A DNA stretch of 14,292 nucleotides from Clostridia bacterium (GTDB taxonomy: Bacteria > Bacillota > Clostridia > Lachnospirales > WQUN01), in assembly GCA_025997155.1 (NCBI GenBank), contig BNUF01000056.1, positions 1 to 14,292 of the forward strand. Reading direction: 5' to 3'. The notes under the pieces were generated by a model. The model did no database searches. It was not told the origin of the DNA and saw only the letters and a list, made by a program, of their open reading frames with translations. A program made the translations under genes and the position numbers. Of this stretch, positions 1 to 8,100 are shown piece by piece (the first letter of the stretch is position 1; every line of letters begins with the position of its first letter).

Positions 1-46
1 GCCCCGACACAACGCCGCCCGTCACAAAAATATATTTCTTCTTCAT
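1..46 (-). CDS. pyrG: CTP synthase, N-terminus only (cut by window edge)
   Basis: Only the first 15 codons are in the window. They read MKKKYIFVTGGVVSG, the hallmark N-terminus of CTP synthase (family pattern KYIFVTGGVVSxLGKG, the start of the amidoligase P-loop that binds ATP). The enzyme converts UTP to CTP using glutamine. The ATG lies 7 nt after an AGGAG ribosome binding site at 54-58, which overlaps the stop codon of the gene just upstream, so the two are probably co-transcribed and translationally coupled. The identification rests on a short but very characteristic motif; the rest of the gene lies outside. Confidence 0.87.
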   Translation of the reverse strand, partial: MKKKYIFVTGGVVSG

Positions 47-56
47 AGTATAACTC

Positions 57-548
57 CTATTTTAGATTCCTGAACATTCCTCTTAGGGTGTTGCTCTGGC
101 GGCTGTTGGAATCGTTTTTGGTGTCCGCGATGAACTGGGTGTCTCCCGCCTGAAACTCCGAAATATAGACTGCCGCAAGTTTTGTATCGGGAAAACTCTC
201 GCGGATAGCTTTTTCAAATTCGGTTTGGAGATAGACAATGTTCCCAGGCGCGCGCATCTTTATGTAGTCAAGTTTCCCCAGGGTTTGCGTCAGTATGACT
301 TTCGCCTGAAGCGCGTTGAGCTGCGAGTCCTGCTCGATATCGACAGCTATAACCGCGTTTATGGGGTGCGTCCTGCCGTCTTCGTCTACTGCGCTTGCGG
401 TCACATTCGGGATATGTACAAGTCTTGTCGTCGGTCGCGGCTCCTCAGGGACAAACGACAAAATCCCCGCGACCAAAAGCGCGAACAGCAAAAGAGCTAT
501 CAGGGACGCGTTGCGCCGTCCTCTGTCGGTGAGTTTTATTTTCGGCAT
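57..548 (-). CDS. Small membrane-anchored protein, weakly FliL-like
   Basis: 163 residues: a basic N-terminus (about 1-13), one membrane helix (about 14-33), then a soluble, probably extracytoplasmic domain with alternating strands and a helix. A segment around 85-133 (from LTQTLGKL to AAVYISEFQ) faintly recalls FliL-type domains, where a C-terminal helix is followed by a VYFTEF-like strand, but no flagellar gene is nearby and I would not name it on this. The ATG start is set by an AGGAGG site 9 nt upstream. It lies between rnpB and pyrG, and its stop overlaps the pyrG ribosome binding site. Best treated as a hypothetical single-pass membrane protein; the coding status is solid, the family is not. 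Confidence 0.75.
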   Translation of the reverse strand: MPKIKLTDRGRRNASLIALLLFALLVAGILSFVPEEPRPTTRLVHIPNVTASAVDEDGRTHPINAVIAVDIEQDSQLNALQAKVILTQTLGKLDYIKMRAPGNIVYLQTEFEKAIRESFPDTKLAAVYISEFQAGDTQFIADTKNDSNSRQSNTLRGMFRNLK

Positions 549-569
549 GAAAAAATTCCTCCTATGTGA

Positions 570-918
570 AATATGAGTGAAACTGTAAGCCGAGTTCTGT
601 ATCTGACGATTATCTATCTTTGGCGTGTCGTCGCCGGCACGTTCTTGCGGCTACCTCAAACCTTCGTAAACTTCTGGGACGAGCAGCCCCGATTGGCTTG
701 ATATGCCTTGCTTCGAGCGGGGTTTACAATTCGGCGGCCGTCGCCGGCCGTCAGGTGGGCTTTTACCCCGCCTTTTCACCCTTACCGAAAAAAATCGGCG
801 GTATATTTTCTGTTGCACTTTCCTTGGAGTCGCCTCCACCGGGCGTTAGCCGGCGCTCTGCTCTGCGAAGCTCGGACTTTCCTCGTGTTCCCACGCAACC
901 GTCTGTTTCACTCATATT
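570..918 (-). ncRNA. rnpB: RNase P RNA, class A (M1 RNA)
   Basis: Catalytic RNA of ribonuclease P, which removes 5' leaders from pre-tRNAs. On the minus strand the 5' region carries the conserved core GAGGAAAGTCCGAGCTTC (867-884), the middle has GGTAAGGGTGAAA- and GTAAACCCC-type conserved joins, and the 3' region carries ACAGAACTCGGCTTACAG (583-600). The ends close as a perfect 14-bp P1 helix: AATATGAGTGAAAC at 570-583 is repeated in inverted orientation at 905-918. Length near 349 nt fits class A. The exact mature ends are inferred from P1. The 5' arm of P1 contains the TGA stop of the upstream RACo-like gene (912-914). A TATAAA at 928-933 could be a -10 for a start near 921, but no good -35 is seen. 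No terminator follows the 3' end; the next gene's AGGAGG comes almost at once. Confidence 0.95.
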
Positions 919-2222
919 GTTATATGTTTTATAAAATTCTCGCAAAAAACCTGATTTTTCGCGAGAGTTATTTCCGTCATTTCGGATTGGTATCTTTTCC
1001 CCATAGCCATTGATAACGCCGACGCGATAGAGGCGTTGCCGACGATTGTCACCTTGTCCCTAAAACTTCGCGGCAATATTCCGACAGCGAAAATATTTTC
1101 AAGGACGGTATCCTTTTCGTCGTTCCACAAAAAATTCCCCGCGATATAAACCTTGTCAACCGCAATATCCTGTGTGAGTGCGTCAATCCCCGCCCTAAGC
1201 GCGGCTTTCGCGAGCAGGACATTGTAAAAATCTTCCTTTGTAAAGGTTATATTGTCGTTCAGTTGCACATCTTCGGCAAGTACGCCGTCTTTCGCGAAAT
1301 ACAACGAAAGTATCGGCATAAGGCTAAACACCGCCGAGCCGCACAACCCGCGCGGTTCTTCGTTTCCCACCGAAGTCAGGGTAAAACCCTGATACAAATT
1401 GTACTTAATGTCGGTGACCGCCCCGTCCCCGTAGGGCATACCGCAGGAGATATTTCCTCCCTCAAAGGCGGGCCCGGCGGGGGTTGACGCGGCGTACACC
1501 TTGCCGCCCTCCTGCAAAAGTATTTCGCAGTTAGTGCCTATGTCTATATATATTTTGTTGCAATATATGTCATATTCCGAGAAACAGTACAACGCCCCGA
1601 AGAGAGAGTCCGCCCCGATAAACGCGCCGAAACAGGGAGCGGTCGTCACCGTATTTCCGCCTATCTTAACGTCGTTAAAACTCTTTAACGATTCGTCATA
1701 ATCGAAAGGATACTTCCCCAGAGAATAGGTGTTTTTGTTGAGGAACATACTCAAAACGGCAGTATTCCCGCAAGCCATTATTTTCTTTACGCAAGTTCCA
1801 GTCAAGGCGTTGACGCAGCATAAAACGTCAGCCCGCAGCATTTCACATATCGTATCCGAAAATTTTTCGCACATATTTATTCTTGACAAAATGTCCGCGC
1901 CAAAAACTCGGGTACTGTTCGTTTTCATCACTCTTTTTATGACGCCGCCCGAAGAATCGGCTAAAAGGGCGGCGACAGTCGTCGTTCCTATGTCGATTGC
2001 GATTACGTATTCAGGAAACATAGGTTGTTCTATAACGTGAACAATGTCTTGCCTTTGGACGGCCGAAACTTTGAAATCTTTAGACAGTTCCGAAATATCC
2101 GTCTTGCAGGCGAGTTTGAACTCCCCGTTCACCAAAACGCCGCATTTGCCGCAGAATCCCTGCCCTCCGCAGTCCATTGATATATACGTGCCTTGTTCGC
2201 GTAAATAATCGGACAGGAGCAT
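912..2222 (-). CDS. RACo-like ferredoxin/ASKHA ATPase (corrinoid activator family, DUF4445)
   Basis: 436 residues. The N-terminus is a plant-type [2Fe-2S] ferredoxin segment with Cys18, Cys24, Cys27 and Cys39 in the CGGxGxCGKC...LAC pattern. It is followed by an actin/Hsp70-like ASKHA ATPase: DIGTTT at 77-82 (phosphate-1 motif), CGNTA near 151, a second IDIGTN motif at 226-231, TPAGPAFEGGNISCGM near 247-262, and the C-terminal AGNF...GILP...GNAS block (361-397). Family members (RACo) reductively reactivate Co(II) corrinoid proteins by ATP-driven electron transfer. No corrinoid protein or methyltransferase is in the window, so the partner is unknown. Known RACo proteins are near 600 residues; this one lacks part of the ferredoxin N-terminus and the linker. 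The ATG follows the VanW gene stop by 1 nt without a clear ribosome binding site, suggesting reinitiation; an in-frame TGA four codons upstream rules out a longer start. Confidence 0.88.
   Translation of the reverse strand: MLLSDYLREQGTYISMDCGGQGFCGKCGVLVNGEFKLACKTDISELSKDFKVSAVQRQDIVHVIEQPMFPEYVIAIDIGTTTVAALLADSSGGVIKRVMKTNSTRVFGADILSRINMCEKFSDTICEMLRADVLCCVNALTGTCVKKIMACGNTAVLSMFLNKNTYSLGKYPFDYDESLKSFNDVKIGGNTVTTAPCFGAFIGADSLFGALYCFSEYDIYCNKIYIDIGTNCEILLQEGGKVYAASTPAGPAFEGGNISCGMPYGDGAVTDIKYNLYQGFTLTSVGNEEPRGLCGSAVFSLMPILSLYFAKDGVLAEDVQLNDNITFTKEDFYNVLLAKAALRAGIDALTQDIAVDKVYIAGNFLWNDEKDTVLENIFAVGILPRSFRDKVTIVGNASIASALSMAMGKRYQSEMTEITLAKNQVFCENFIKHITI
939..965. repeat. Inverted repeat (hairpin) just upstream of rnpB
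   Basis: An 11-bp stem with a 5-nt loop: minus strand CTCGCGAAAAA, loop TCAGG, TTTTTTGCGAG, with a single G-T pair. It lies inside the last codons of the RACo-like gene, about 20 nt before the 5' end of rnpB. It could be a processing or pausing signal separating the mRNA from rnpB, or chance in an A/T-rich stretch; there is no clean T-tail after it, so I do not call it a terminator. Confidence 0.45.
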
Positions 2223-2223
2223 A

Positions 2224-3789
2224 CTAATTGTTCAAAAGATTGCTTAAGGAGGTGTCGAGTTCGGGCGACATCAAGTCGCTTGGAATCGGCTGCTCAGAAG
2301 GCGGCGTTTGAACGGCGTTTGGCGGGATATCCACAATCGGGTCGGGTGCGTTGTAGTCGTTGGTTTCGGGTATTTCGACGGGAACGTCCGTACCCGATTT
2401 AATGTCGGGGTTCGTGCCGATACGCACCTCGCCCGCGGAAGCTTTGTAGGTGCTCGTGTTAATCTTGACTTTCTCTGTTTCTTTGCCGTTTTCGTAAACT
2501 GTTTTTAGGAGGTTGTACCTGTATCCGTTTTTGCCCGCCGTAACCACCGCGCGCTGCCCCAGCGGAAGGGTGTTGTCCGAAACCTCTTTGTCGGCGGGAG
2601 CGGGGATAGTCGATACGAGTTCGTTAGAGAGTTTTAGCGTATGCCCCGAGTCGTGGATTTCGTATCCGTAAATATTAACCGTAACCGAGCCGCCGCTCAT
2701 ATATCCTTCCACAAGAACAGGACGCGGCGTGTCGTTTTTGAATTTAAGGTCGATATAGTTGCCCGCAAGCGTCGCGTCATAGCCGTAATCGGCGTATCCC
2801 ACCTTGAGAGAGTGGTTCTGGCGTTCTACGATTTCGAGTTCCGCGTTAAGAAGAGCGACATATAGTGTGCTTGAAACCTGACACACGCCGCCGCCGAAAT
2901 CGTCCACCAGTTTGCCCCCCGATATCACGGGAGCTTTTCGGTATCCGTTGTCATAGGTCATATCGCCGAAATAGTAGTTTGTCGAAAAAACCCCGCCCGG
3001 GTAAACGACGACGTTGTTAATCTTCGATAAGGCGTTTTTGATATTGATATTTCGCGGGGAATCCCCGCCCGTGGTCTTTGTCGTAAAAGTGCCGATTAGC
3101 GATTTCGCGTCCGCAAGGTCTTCCGTGGTGACAGGCGGCTTTTCGACGTTCGTCAAAACCTCGACTTCTCCCGGTTGCTTGCTGTCAAGCAACTCGTACA
3201 CTTTCTCGGCTGTCGCGTCCACGTCGACGCGCAAGCCGTCATTCCCCGCGACTGTGACAAACTCCCCGTTCTCACGCGTAAAGGACGCACTCTTTGCGGG
3301 CGAGTCGACTTGCCCCGCGATATCTTTTATAACAGTCCTAACAATTTCTTTATCATATGAAAAATCGGCGGAAACATCGGAAGTGCTTGTCGTAAGCACG
3401 GTGTTTACCGCTTTTTCAAAGTCGTATTTCGCGCCGAAATCAGAGTATGTATACTCGAAAATGTCCGCGTCATATTTTAGGGTCACTTTTTGCGCGTCAA
3501 GAGGCAGGGTGATTTTTTCGTCAAGAAGAGTTAGCGCGGCGTCTTTGTTAAGCCCCGAAACGTCCGTGTCGTTGATTACCGCCTTTTTGATTTTGCCGTC
3601 GACGGACAAAAGTGAAGCGCCGTCCGGTTCGCTGGTGTTCGCGTTTACGGGCTGTGTGAATCCGCCTGATTGGGAATTATTTACCAAATAGCCCGCGACG
3701 GACGCGGCAACGACGAAACTCACCAAACCCACAGTAACTTTTGTAAGTGTACTTTTATTTTTCGGGGTGCGTTTGCCTGAATTTGCCAT
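2224..3789 (-). CDS. VanW-domain cell-envelope protein
   Basis: 521 residues from the ATG at 3789. Order: basic N-terminus, membrane helix (about 17-36), a region of about 65-215 resembling the PG_binding_4 domain that usually precedes VanW, the VanW domain (about 233-375; key blocks YPGGVFS 263-269, GGGVCQVSSTLY 299-310, RQNHS 323-327), a G5-like beta segment (about 385-460, with ENGKE), and a Pro-rich C-terminal tail. It is probably anchored in the membrane with domains in the cell wall; VanW function is unknown, though it occurs in some vancomycin-resistance clusters. Nothing here indicates glycopeptide resistance. The start was chosen because GGAGGG lies about 6 nt before ATG 3789; the frame opens 14 codons earlier at 3831, but that ATG overlaps the promoter -10 and cannot be in the transcript. 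Confidence 0.9.
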   Translation of the reverse strand: MANSGKRTPKNKSTLTKVTVGLVSFVVAASVAGYLVNNSQSGGFTQPVNANTSEPDGASLLSVDGKIKKAVINDTDVSGLNKDAALTLLDEKITLPLDAQKVTLKYDADIFEYTYSDFGAKYDFEKAVNTVLTTSTSDVSADFSYDKEIVRTVIKDIAGQVDSPAKSASFTRENGEFVTVAGNDGLRVDVDATAEKVYELLDSKQPGEVEVLTNVEKPPVTTEDLADAKSLIGTFTTKTTGGDSPRNINIKNALSKINNVVVYPGGVFSTNYYFGDMTYDNGYRKAPVISGGKLVDDFGGGVCQVSSTLYVALLNAELEIVERQNHSLKVGYADYGYDATLAGNYIDLKFKNDTPRPVLVEGYMSGGSVTVNIYGYEIHDSGHTLKLSNELVSTIPAPADKEVSDNTLPLGQRAVVTAGKNGYRYNLLKTVYENGKETEKVKINTSTYKASAGEVRIGTNPDIKSGTDVPVEIPETNDYNAPDPIVDIPPNAVQTPPSEQPIPSDLMSPELDTSLSNLLNN

Positions 3790-3829
3790 AAAAATCCCTC
3801 CGACAGGATAACTGTACAGTACCGCTTTC

Positions 3830-3858
3830 ATTATAACTCACATTTTTACAAAAATCAA
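3830..3858 (-). promoter_or_regulatory. Sigma-70-type promoter of the VanW gene
   Basis: Minus strand: -35 TTGATT (3853-3858), 17-bp spacer, -10 TATAAT (3830-3835, consensus). Predicted start near 3823, giving a leader of about 34 nt with the GGAGGG site. It would drive the VanW gene, the RACo-like gene and possibly rnpB onward. It starts right after the stop codon of the LytM-like gene. Confidence 0.75.
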
Positions 3859-3865
3859 TTACTTG

Positions 3866-4687
3866 TTAAATATTTTCTACATAGCGTAAAAAAGGATACG
3901 GATTTATATAAAACTTTTTCTTGGTAAATTTGACGAAAATTGTCACATTGAGGTGTACCGGCTGTTTTAAGGCGGTGTCCTTGAGTTTTCCAGAATTTCC
4001 CATATACCCCAAAAACGCTCCCGCAAAAACTTTCTCGTTTACCGCGAGCCCGTCCGCGTACCTCTCCAAATGCGCGTAGGTGTAGACTGTGCCGTTGTCG
4101 GTTCTAACAGACGCGGTGTATCCTCCTGTTTCCGTATTTAAAAGGCTTTCGATTGTACCGTCCGTCATACTGTTGATTAAAAGCCGCCCCTTAATGTTTT
4201 CTCTGTCGGTAATGTCGCAGCCTGACGCGGCGCGGGACGTGCCCCAGCCGTCGCCGTATATATAGGGCAATTCGGCGGAGGGTTCTTGTTCGCTCACGGG
4301 AAACGCTTTTATCTCCGAAAGTAAAAGGTTAAACATATCTTTATATGGTTTTAAGGCGCGGGTTTTGTATTTTTTCCTGATATCTTTATAATCCAAAATA
4401 AACTTTTGTTCGATTTCCGCCTGTGACAAGCCGTAAATCTTACTTGGGAAAAATTGGTTTTCTATGCAATATATGGTTAAAAGTTCCGCGAAATCCACGC
4501 CGTACTTTGACGAGAGCGCGGAAATATCGGCGATTGTCCCGCTTGGAAGTCTTAGCGCGGCAACGTCCTCAAGATTTATGTTAAGATTAGGCAAAGAACA
4601 CGCCCGAAAAATAATGCATATAATGAAGAAACACGCTATATAGATAAAATATTTTCTGTATGTCCGTCTGTGTTTTCTTCTTCGCAT
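3866..4687 (-). CDS. Degenerate LytM/M23-type envelope protein, probably catalytically inactive
   Basis: 273 residues from ATG 4687: very basic N-terminus, membrane helix (about 13-29), an extracytoplasmic region with a helical segment (SKYGVDFAELLTIYCIENQF, about 60-79) faintly like the start of a lytic transglycosylase fold, then a C-terminal LytM (peptidase M23) fold from about 144. In active M23 enzymes zinc is held by H-x3-D and the second His of HxH. Here the first motif reads RAASGCD (His replaced by Ala154, Asp158 kept) and HxH reads HLN (Asn247 replaces the ligand His); YAHL (His206) and the GYMGNSG turn are kept. Loss of two ligands suggests a non-enzymatic binding or activating role, as in SpoIIQ or EnvC types. 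An in-frame TTG at 4708 lies inside the upstream terminator and is less likely. The likely GCGGGG ribosome binding site is part of that terminator's stem. Confidence 0.8.
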   Translation of the reverse strand: MRRRKHRRTYRKYFIYIACFFIICIIFRACSLPNLNINLEDVAALRLPSGTIADISALSSKYGVDFAELLTIYCIENQFFPSKIYGLSQAEIEQKFILDYKDIRKKYKTRALKPYKDMFNLLLSEIKAFPVSEQEPSAELPYIYGDGWGTSRAASGCDITDRENIKGRLLINSMTDGTIESLLNTETGGYTASVRTDNGTVYTYAHLERYADGLAVNEKVFAGAFLGYMGNSGKLKDTALKQPVHLNVTIFVKFTKKKFYINPYPFLRYVENI

Positions 4688-4740
4688 AAAAAAACCCCGC
4701 GTCTTCAACCTGTGTTTATACAGGATATGAAAACGCGGGG
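4688..4740 (-). terminator. Strong intrinsic terminator after the tautomerase gene
   Basis: Minus strand: 12-bp stem CCCCGCGTTTTC / GAAGACGCGGGG (one T-G pair), a second 5-bp stem CCTGT / ACAGG inside it, then seven T (4688-4694). It should end the MATE-proC-SNF2-MIF transcript. The plus strand has no T-run, so it acts one way. Its 3' arm and T-tail run directly into the ATG of the LytM-like gene. Confidence 0.9.
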
Positions 4741-4752
4741 CGTATTAGACGA

Positions 4753-5097
4753 TTAATAGAAAAGTTTGCCGCCCAGCCCCCAATAGTCGTATTCGGCAAT
4801 GGTGATATACACGTCGCCGCCGGGTATGCCCAGCTCTTCGTCAAAAATTTTGACGAGTTCGGTTACGAGGTTCTCGTAGGCAACATGGTCGAATTTCCCG
4901 AAACAGCGAACGTCCGCGAAAACGAACTTGCCCTCTTTGCCGCCTAGGTAGATGTTTTGTCCGCCGTCGATTGCAACCATAAGATACGGCTCGGATTTGC
5001 CCGGGATGAGCGCTATTGCCTCGCCCAGTTTGGTTTTGAGCGCGGTTTCTTTGGCTTTGTCTACTGTTTCTGTGGTTTTTACGTGGATAAATGGCAT
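4753..5097 (-). CDS. MIF-type tautomerase superfamily protein
   Basis: 114 residues, the usual length of the macrophage migration inhibitory factor family. It starts MPFIHV, so the catalytic Pro2 would be the free N-terminus after Met removal, acting as base in keto-enol tautomerisation. The middle segment PYLMVAIDGGQNIYLGG and the late strand GDVYITIAEYDYWGLGG match the second beta-alpha-beta half of the MIF fold. The physiological substrate of bacterial MIF homologues is unclear; phenylpyruvate is the usual test substrate. AGGAGG lies 8 nt before the ATG, and the gene starts 12 nt after the SNF2 helicase stop, so it is the last gene of that operon, followed by the terminator at 4688-4740. 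Confidence 0.88.
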   Translation of the reverse strand: MPFIHVKTTETVDKAKETALKTKLGEAIALIPGKSEPYLMVAIDGGQNIYLGGKEGKFVFADVRCFGKFDHVAYENLVTELVKIFDEELGIPGGDVYITIAEYDYWGLGGKLFY

Positions 5098-5109
5098 TGG
5101 TGTTTCCTC

Positions 5110-8100
5110 CTATATAAATAAATTTCTTATTTCCTCGGTTGACATTTTGTTAATAAAACTTGCGTTCCCGTCGATTACAAGCTCCACAAGCCCGCGTTTT
5201 TTCTCCTGAAGCTCGATAATTTTTTCCTCGATGGTGTCCTTTGCAACGACGTTGAAAATCTGGACGACTTGGGTCTGCCCGATTCTGTGGGCGCGGTCGC
5301 TCGCCTGCTCCATTACGGCGGGATTCCACCACGGGTCGAAATGGATTACAACGTCCGCTCCGACTAGGTTAAGCCCCGTCCCGCCCGCTTTCAGCGAAAT
5401 CAGGAACACTTTTTTTTCGCCGTTGTTGAACCGCTCCGCCATATCGTTTCTGTCTTTCGCCTTTGTCGCCCCGTCAAGGTAAAAATATTCGACGCGTTCG
5501 CGGGAGAACTCGCCGCGCAAAATCGACAGCATAGACGTGAACTGCGAAAAAAGCAAAATCCTGTGTCCGCTGTCCAGACAGTTTTTGATAGTCTCCATAA
5601 CAATATCGAGTTTGCCGCTCCCGCCCCTGTAATCCTCTTTGAAAGTCGCGGGGTGACAGCAAATCTGCCTTAGGCGCGTGATAAACGACAGGACTTTCAG
5701 CTGATTCTGCTTTAGCGTGTCCTTGTAAAGAATTTCGTCAAGTTCGCCCTTCGCCTTTTTGAGGTAGGCGGTGTATACTTTCAGCTGCTCCGCCGTCATT
5801 TCCGCGTACAGGTTCGTTTCCTGCTTCTCTGGGATTTCCGTTAAAACGTCGCGCTTTAACCTCCGCAAAATAAACGGCGCAATCATCTTTTTGAGTCTGG
5901 CGGCGGCGTTTTTGTCGTCGTTTCGCACAATCGGCGACTCGATTTCGCGCTGAAATTTCGCGTGGTTGTAGAGATAGGCGGGCATTATAAAATCGAAAAT
6001 CGACCAGAGTTCGGAGAGTGAGTTTTCAATCGGCGTACCCGTGAGGGCGAATTTCGCGTTCGCCCTAAGGAGTTTCACCGCCTTTGAGTTCTGCGTGTCG
6101 GCGTTTTTAATGTTCTGCGCCTCGTCTATGACTATATAGTAATAGTTCTGTTCTCGGTAATACTCAATGTCATTTTTAAGCATATCGTATGTCGTAATTA
6201 TCACGTCCGAGGAGCTGTCGTTAAGAATCTGGCGGCGTTTTTGGCTCGTCCCCGCGACGACTTCCGCCGTAATCTTCGGCGCGAATTTGCGAAACTCCCG
6301 CTCCCAGTTGTATATAAGGGAAGTCGGCGCAACAATCAGCGACTGCTCCTTCGGGTGTTCTTGCGTGATTGTGTATAGTATCAGCGATATAATCTGTACG
6401 GTTTTGCCAAGCCCCATATCGTCCGCCAAAATCGCTCCGAAATTGTAGCGCGACATAAGGGCGAGCCACTTAAACCCCTCTTTTTGGTAGGGCCGCAAAA
6501 TTTCTTCAAGGGACTTCGGGACGACAAAATCTATATTGTTTTTATTCTCAAAATCCGATATGAGTTTCTTAAAAGTTTCGTCCTTGTCAAAAACGGCGTT
6601 GTCCGTCATCAGCTGTTCAAAATACAAACTTTTGTAGGACGGTACTTTGAGTTCCCCCCTCGATATGTCCTGTTTCGTGATTCCGACGTTGTTTATAAAA
6701 TCGGCGGTTTGCGAAAGCTCCGCCGAGTTTTCCAGATTAAGGAAACGCCCGTCCTTCAGTTTGTAGAATTTCTTTTTATGGTTGTACGCGTCCACGATTT
6801 CAAGAAGTTCGTTTATGTTGTAGTCGGATTTCGGAACGACCGACAAAAGCCGCCCCTCGATACGCACGCCGAAAGACGTTTTACGCATCGACACCCTTTG
6901 GGATTTTTTAGTAAAATCGTCGGTGGCGAAAACTTCCGATATTTTACGCAGGTAACCAATCCCTGTGTCGTAAAAATTATAAATCTTTTCGTCATTGTCA
7001 AGAATATACCATAGTTTCTTCTTGTTTGGGATAAACCCGAATTGCGTCAACGCCTTTGTGATATTCAGCTCGTCCGCGTCGTTTCTGACAATGCCCGAAT
7101 CGTCGCCTTTGCTAAGCGCGTTAAGTTCCTTTTCCCCATAGCAAAAAAGCAGCTTCGCGGTGACGGCCCCGTCCTGCGCGTCCAGATAAACTTTTTTGTC
7201 AAGTGGGCAAATGTCGAACTTTTTCTCGACGCCCTCCGTGTCGGCTATTTTCTCTTTTCGCAAAACGGGCAGCGCAATGTTCAGGAATTTTCGCAAATAC
7301 TTGTCGGCAAAAACCAAATCGCCTTGTTCTCTGATTTCTTCGTCAAGCGCTTTCCAAATCTTCGCGTGGTTTTTGTCGGCGCGGTGCAAAGAATTTCCCA
7401 TAATAATATAGGCGTACTTGCCGCCGTAAAAAATATAGTACTTGTTCGCGCCGCTGATTGAGACGCTTTGCTCGTTTTCGGAGATATTGTAGCAAACGGG
7501 GGCTACGGTCTCCGTGAACAGGAGGTTTGAACCGTAGCCCAAAACGGAGGATTCGACGCGTTCGTCCTTGAACATATCAAAAAAAATGTCGAAATCGATG
7601 CTTGAGAGGTGCAGCGAGCGTTTAACTCCCGTCGTATAATTCTTGTAGTAGGAGTTTATATATGCCGTTGTGTACTCGTTTATATTGTTTACGCAATTTT
7701 TCATAAACGATATAAGTTTTTGGGATTTTTCGTCAAAATTGTCTAGGTTATGTAAAAAAGTCAGGTTTTTCCCGTAAGAAGCAACCGTCTTCTCCGAAAC
7801 AGCCTTGAGGAAATCCGAAATATTTTTGACGACATACATTCTGGCGTTGCCAATCTTGAAGGAGAGGGAGGGCGTTGTTTCGGTCTTGTCATAGTAGTAA
7901 TCTATATGCCCTGTGTAGGACAAAACGGGGAGCAAGGTCACTTTTTCGTCAAGGGGCATTGTGTTTATAGCGGTATTCGCCGAAACTTCCTCGAAGAGTT
8001 TCAGGATACGCTCCGCGCTTAGCATCCTCCGCCGATTGTGGTGTTCCTCCTTCTTTTCGAGCAGTATGTGAAAAAGCGCGCCGCAAACGTGTACGCACGC

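Noticed and set aside
620..1013. Several overlapping open frames on both strands (up to 104 residues)
   Set aside because: They lie over rnpB, whose RNA core motifs and P1 pairing are clear; none has a ribosome binding site.
2224..3789. Glycopeptide resistance cluster suggested by the VanW domain
   Set aside because: No ligase, dehydrogenase or dipeptidase (VanA/B, VanH, VanX) and no two-component system is nearby; isolated VanW proteins are common in Clostridia.
3787..3831. Upstream ATG at 3831 as the start of the VanW protein
   Set aside because: That ATG overlaps the TATAAT -10 of a well-spaced promoter, so it is upstream of the transcription start.
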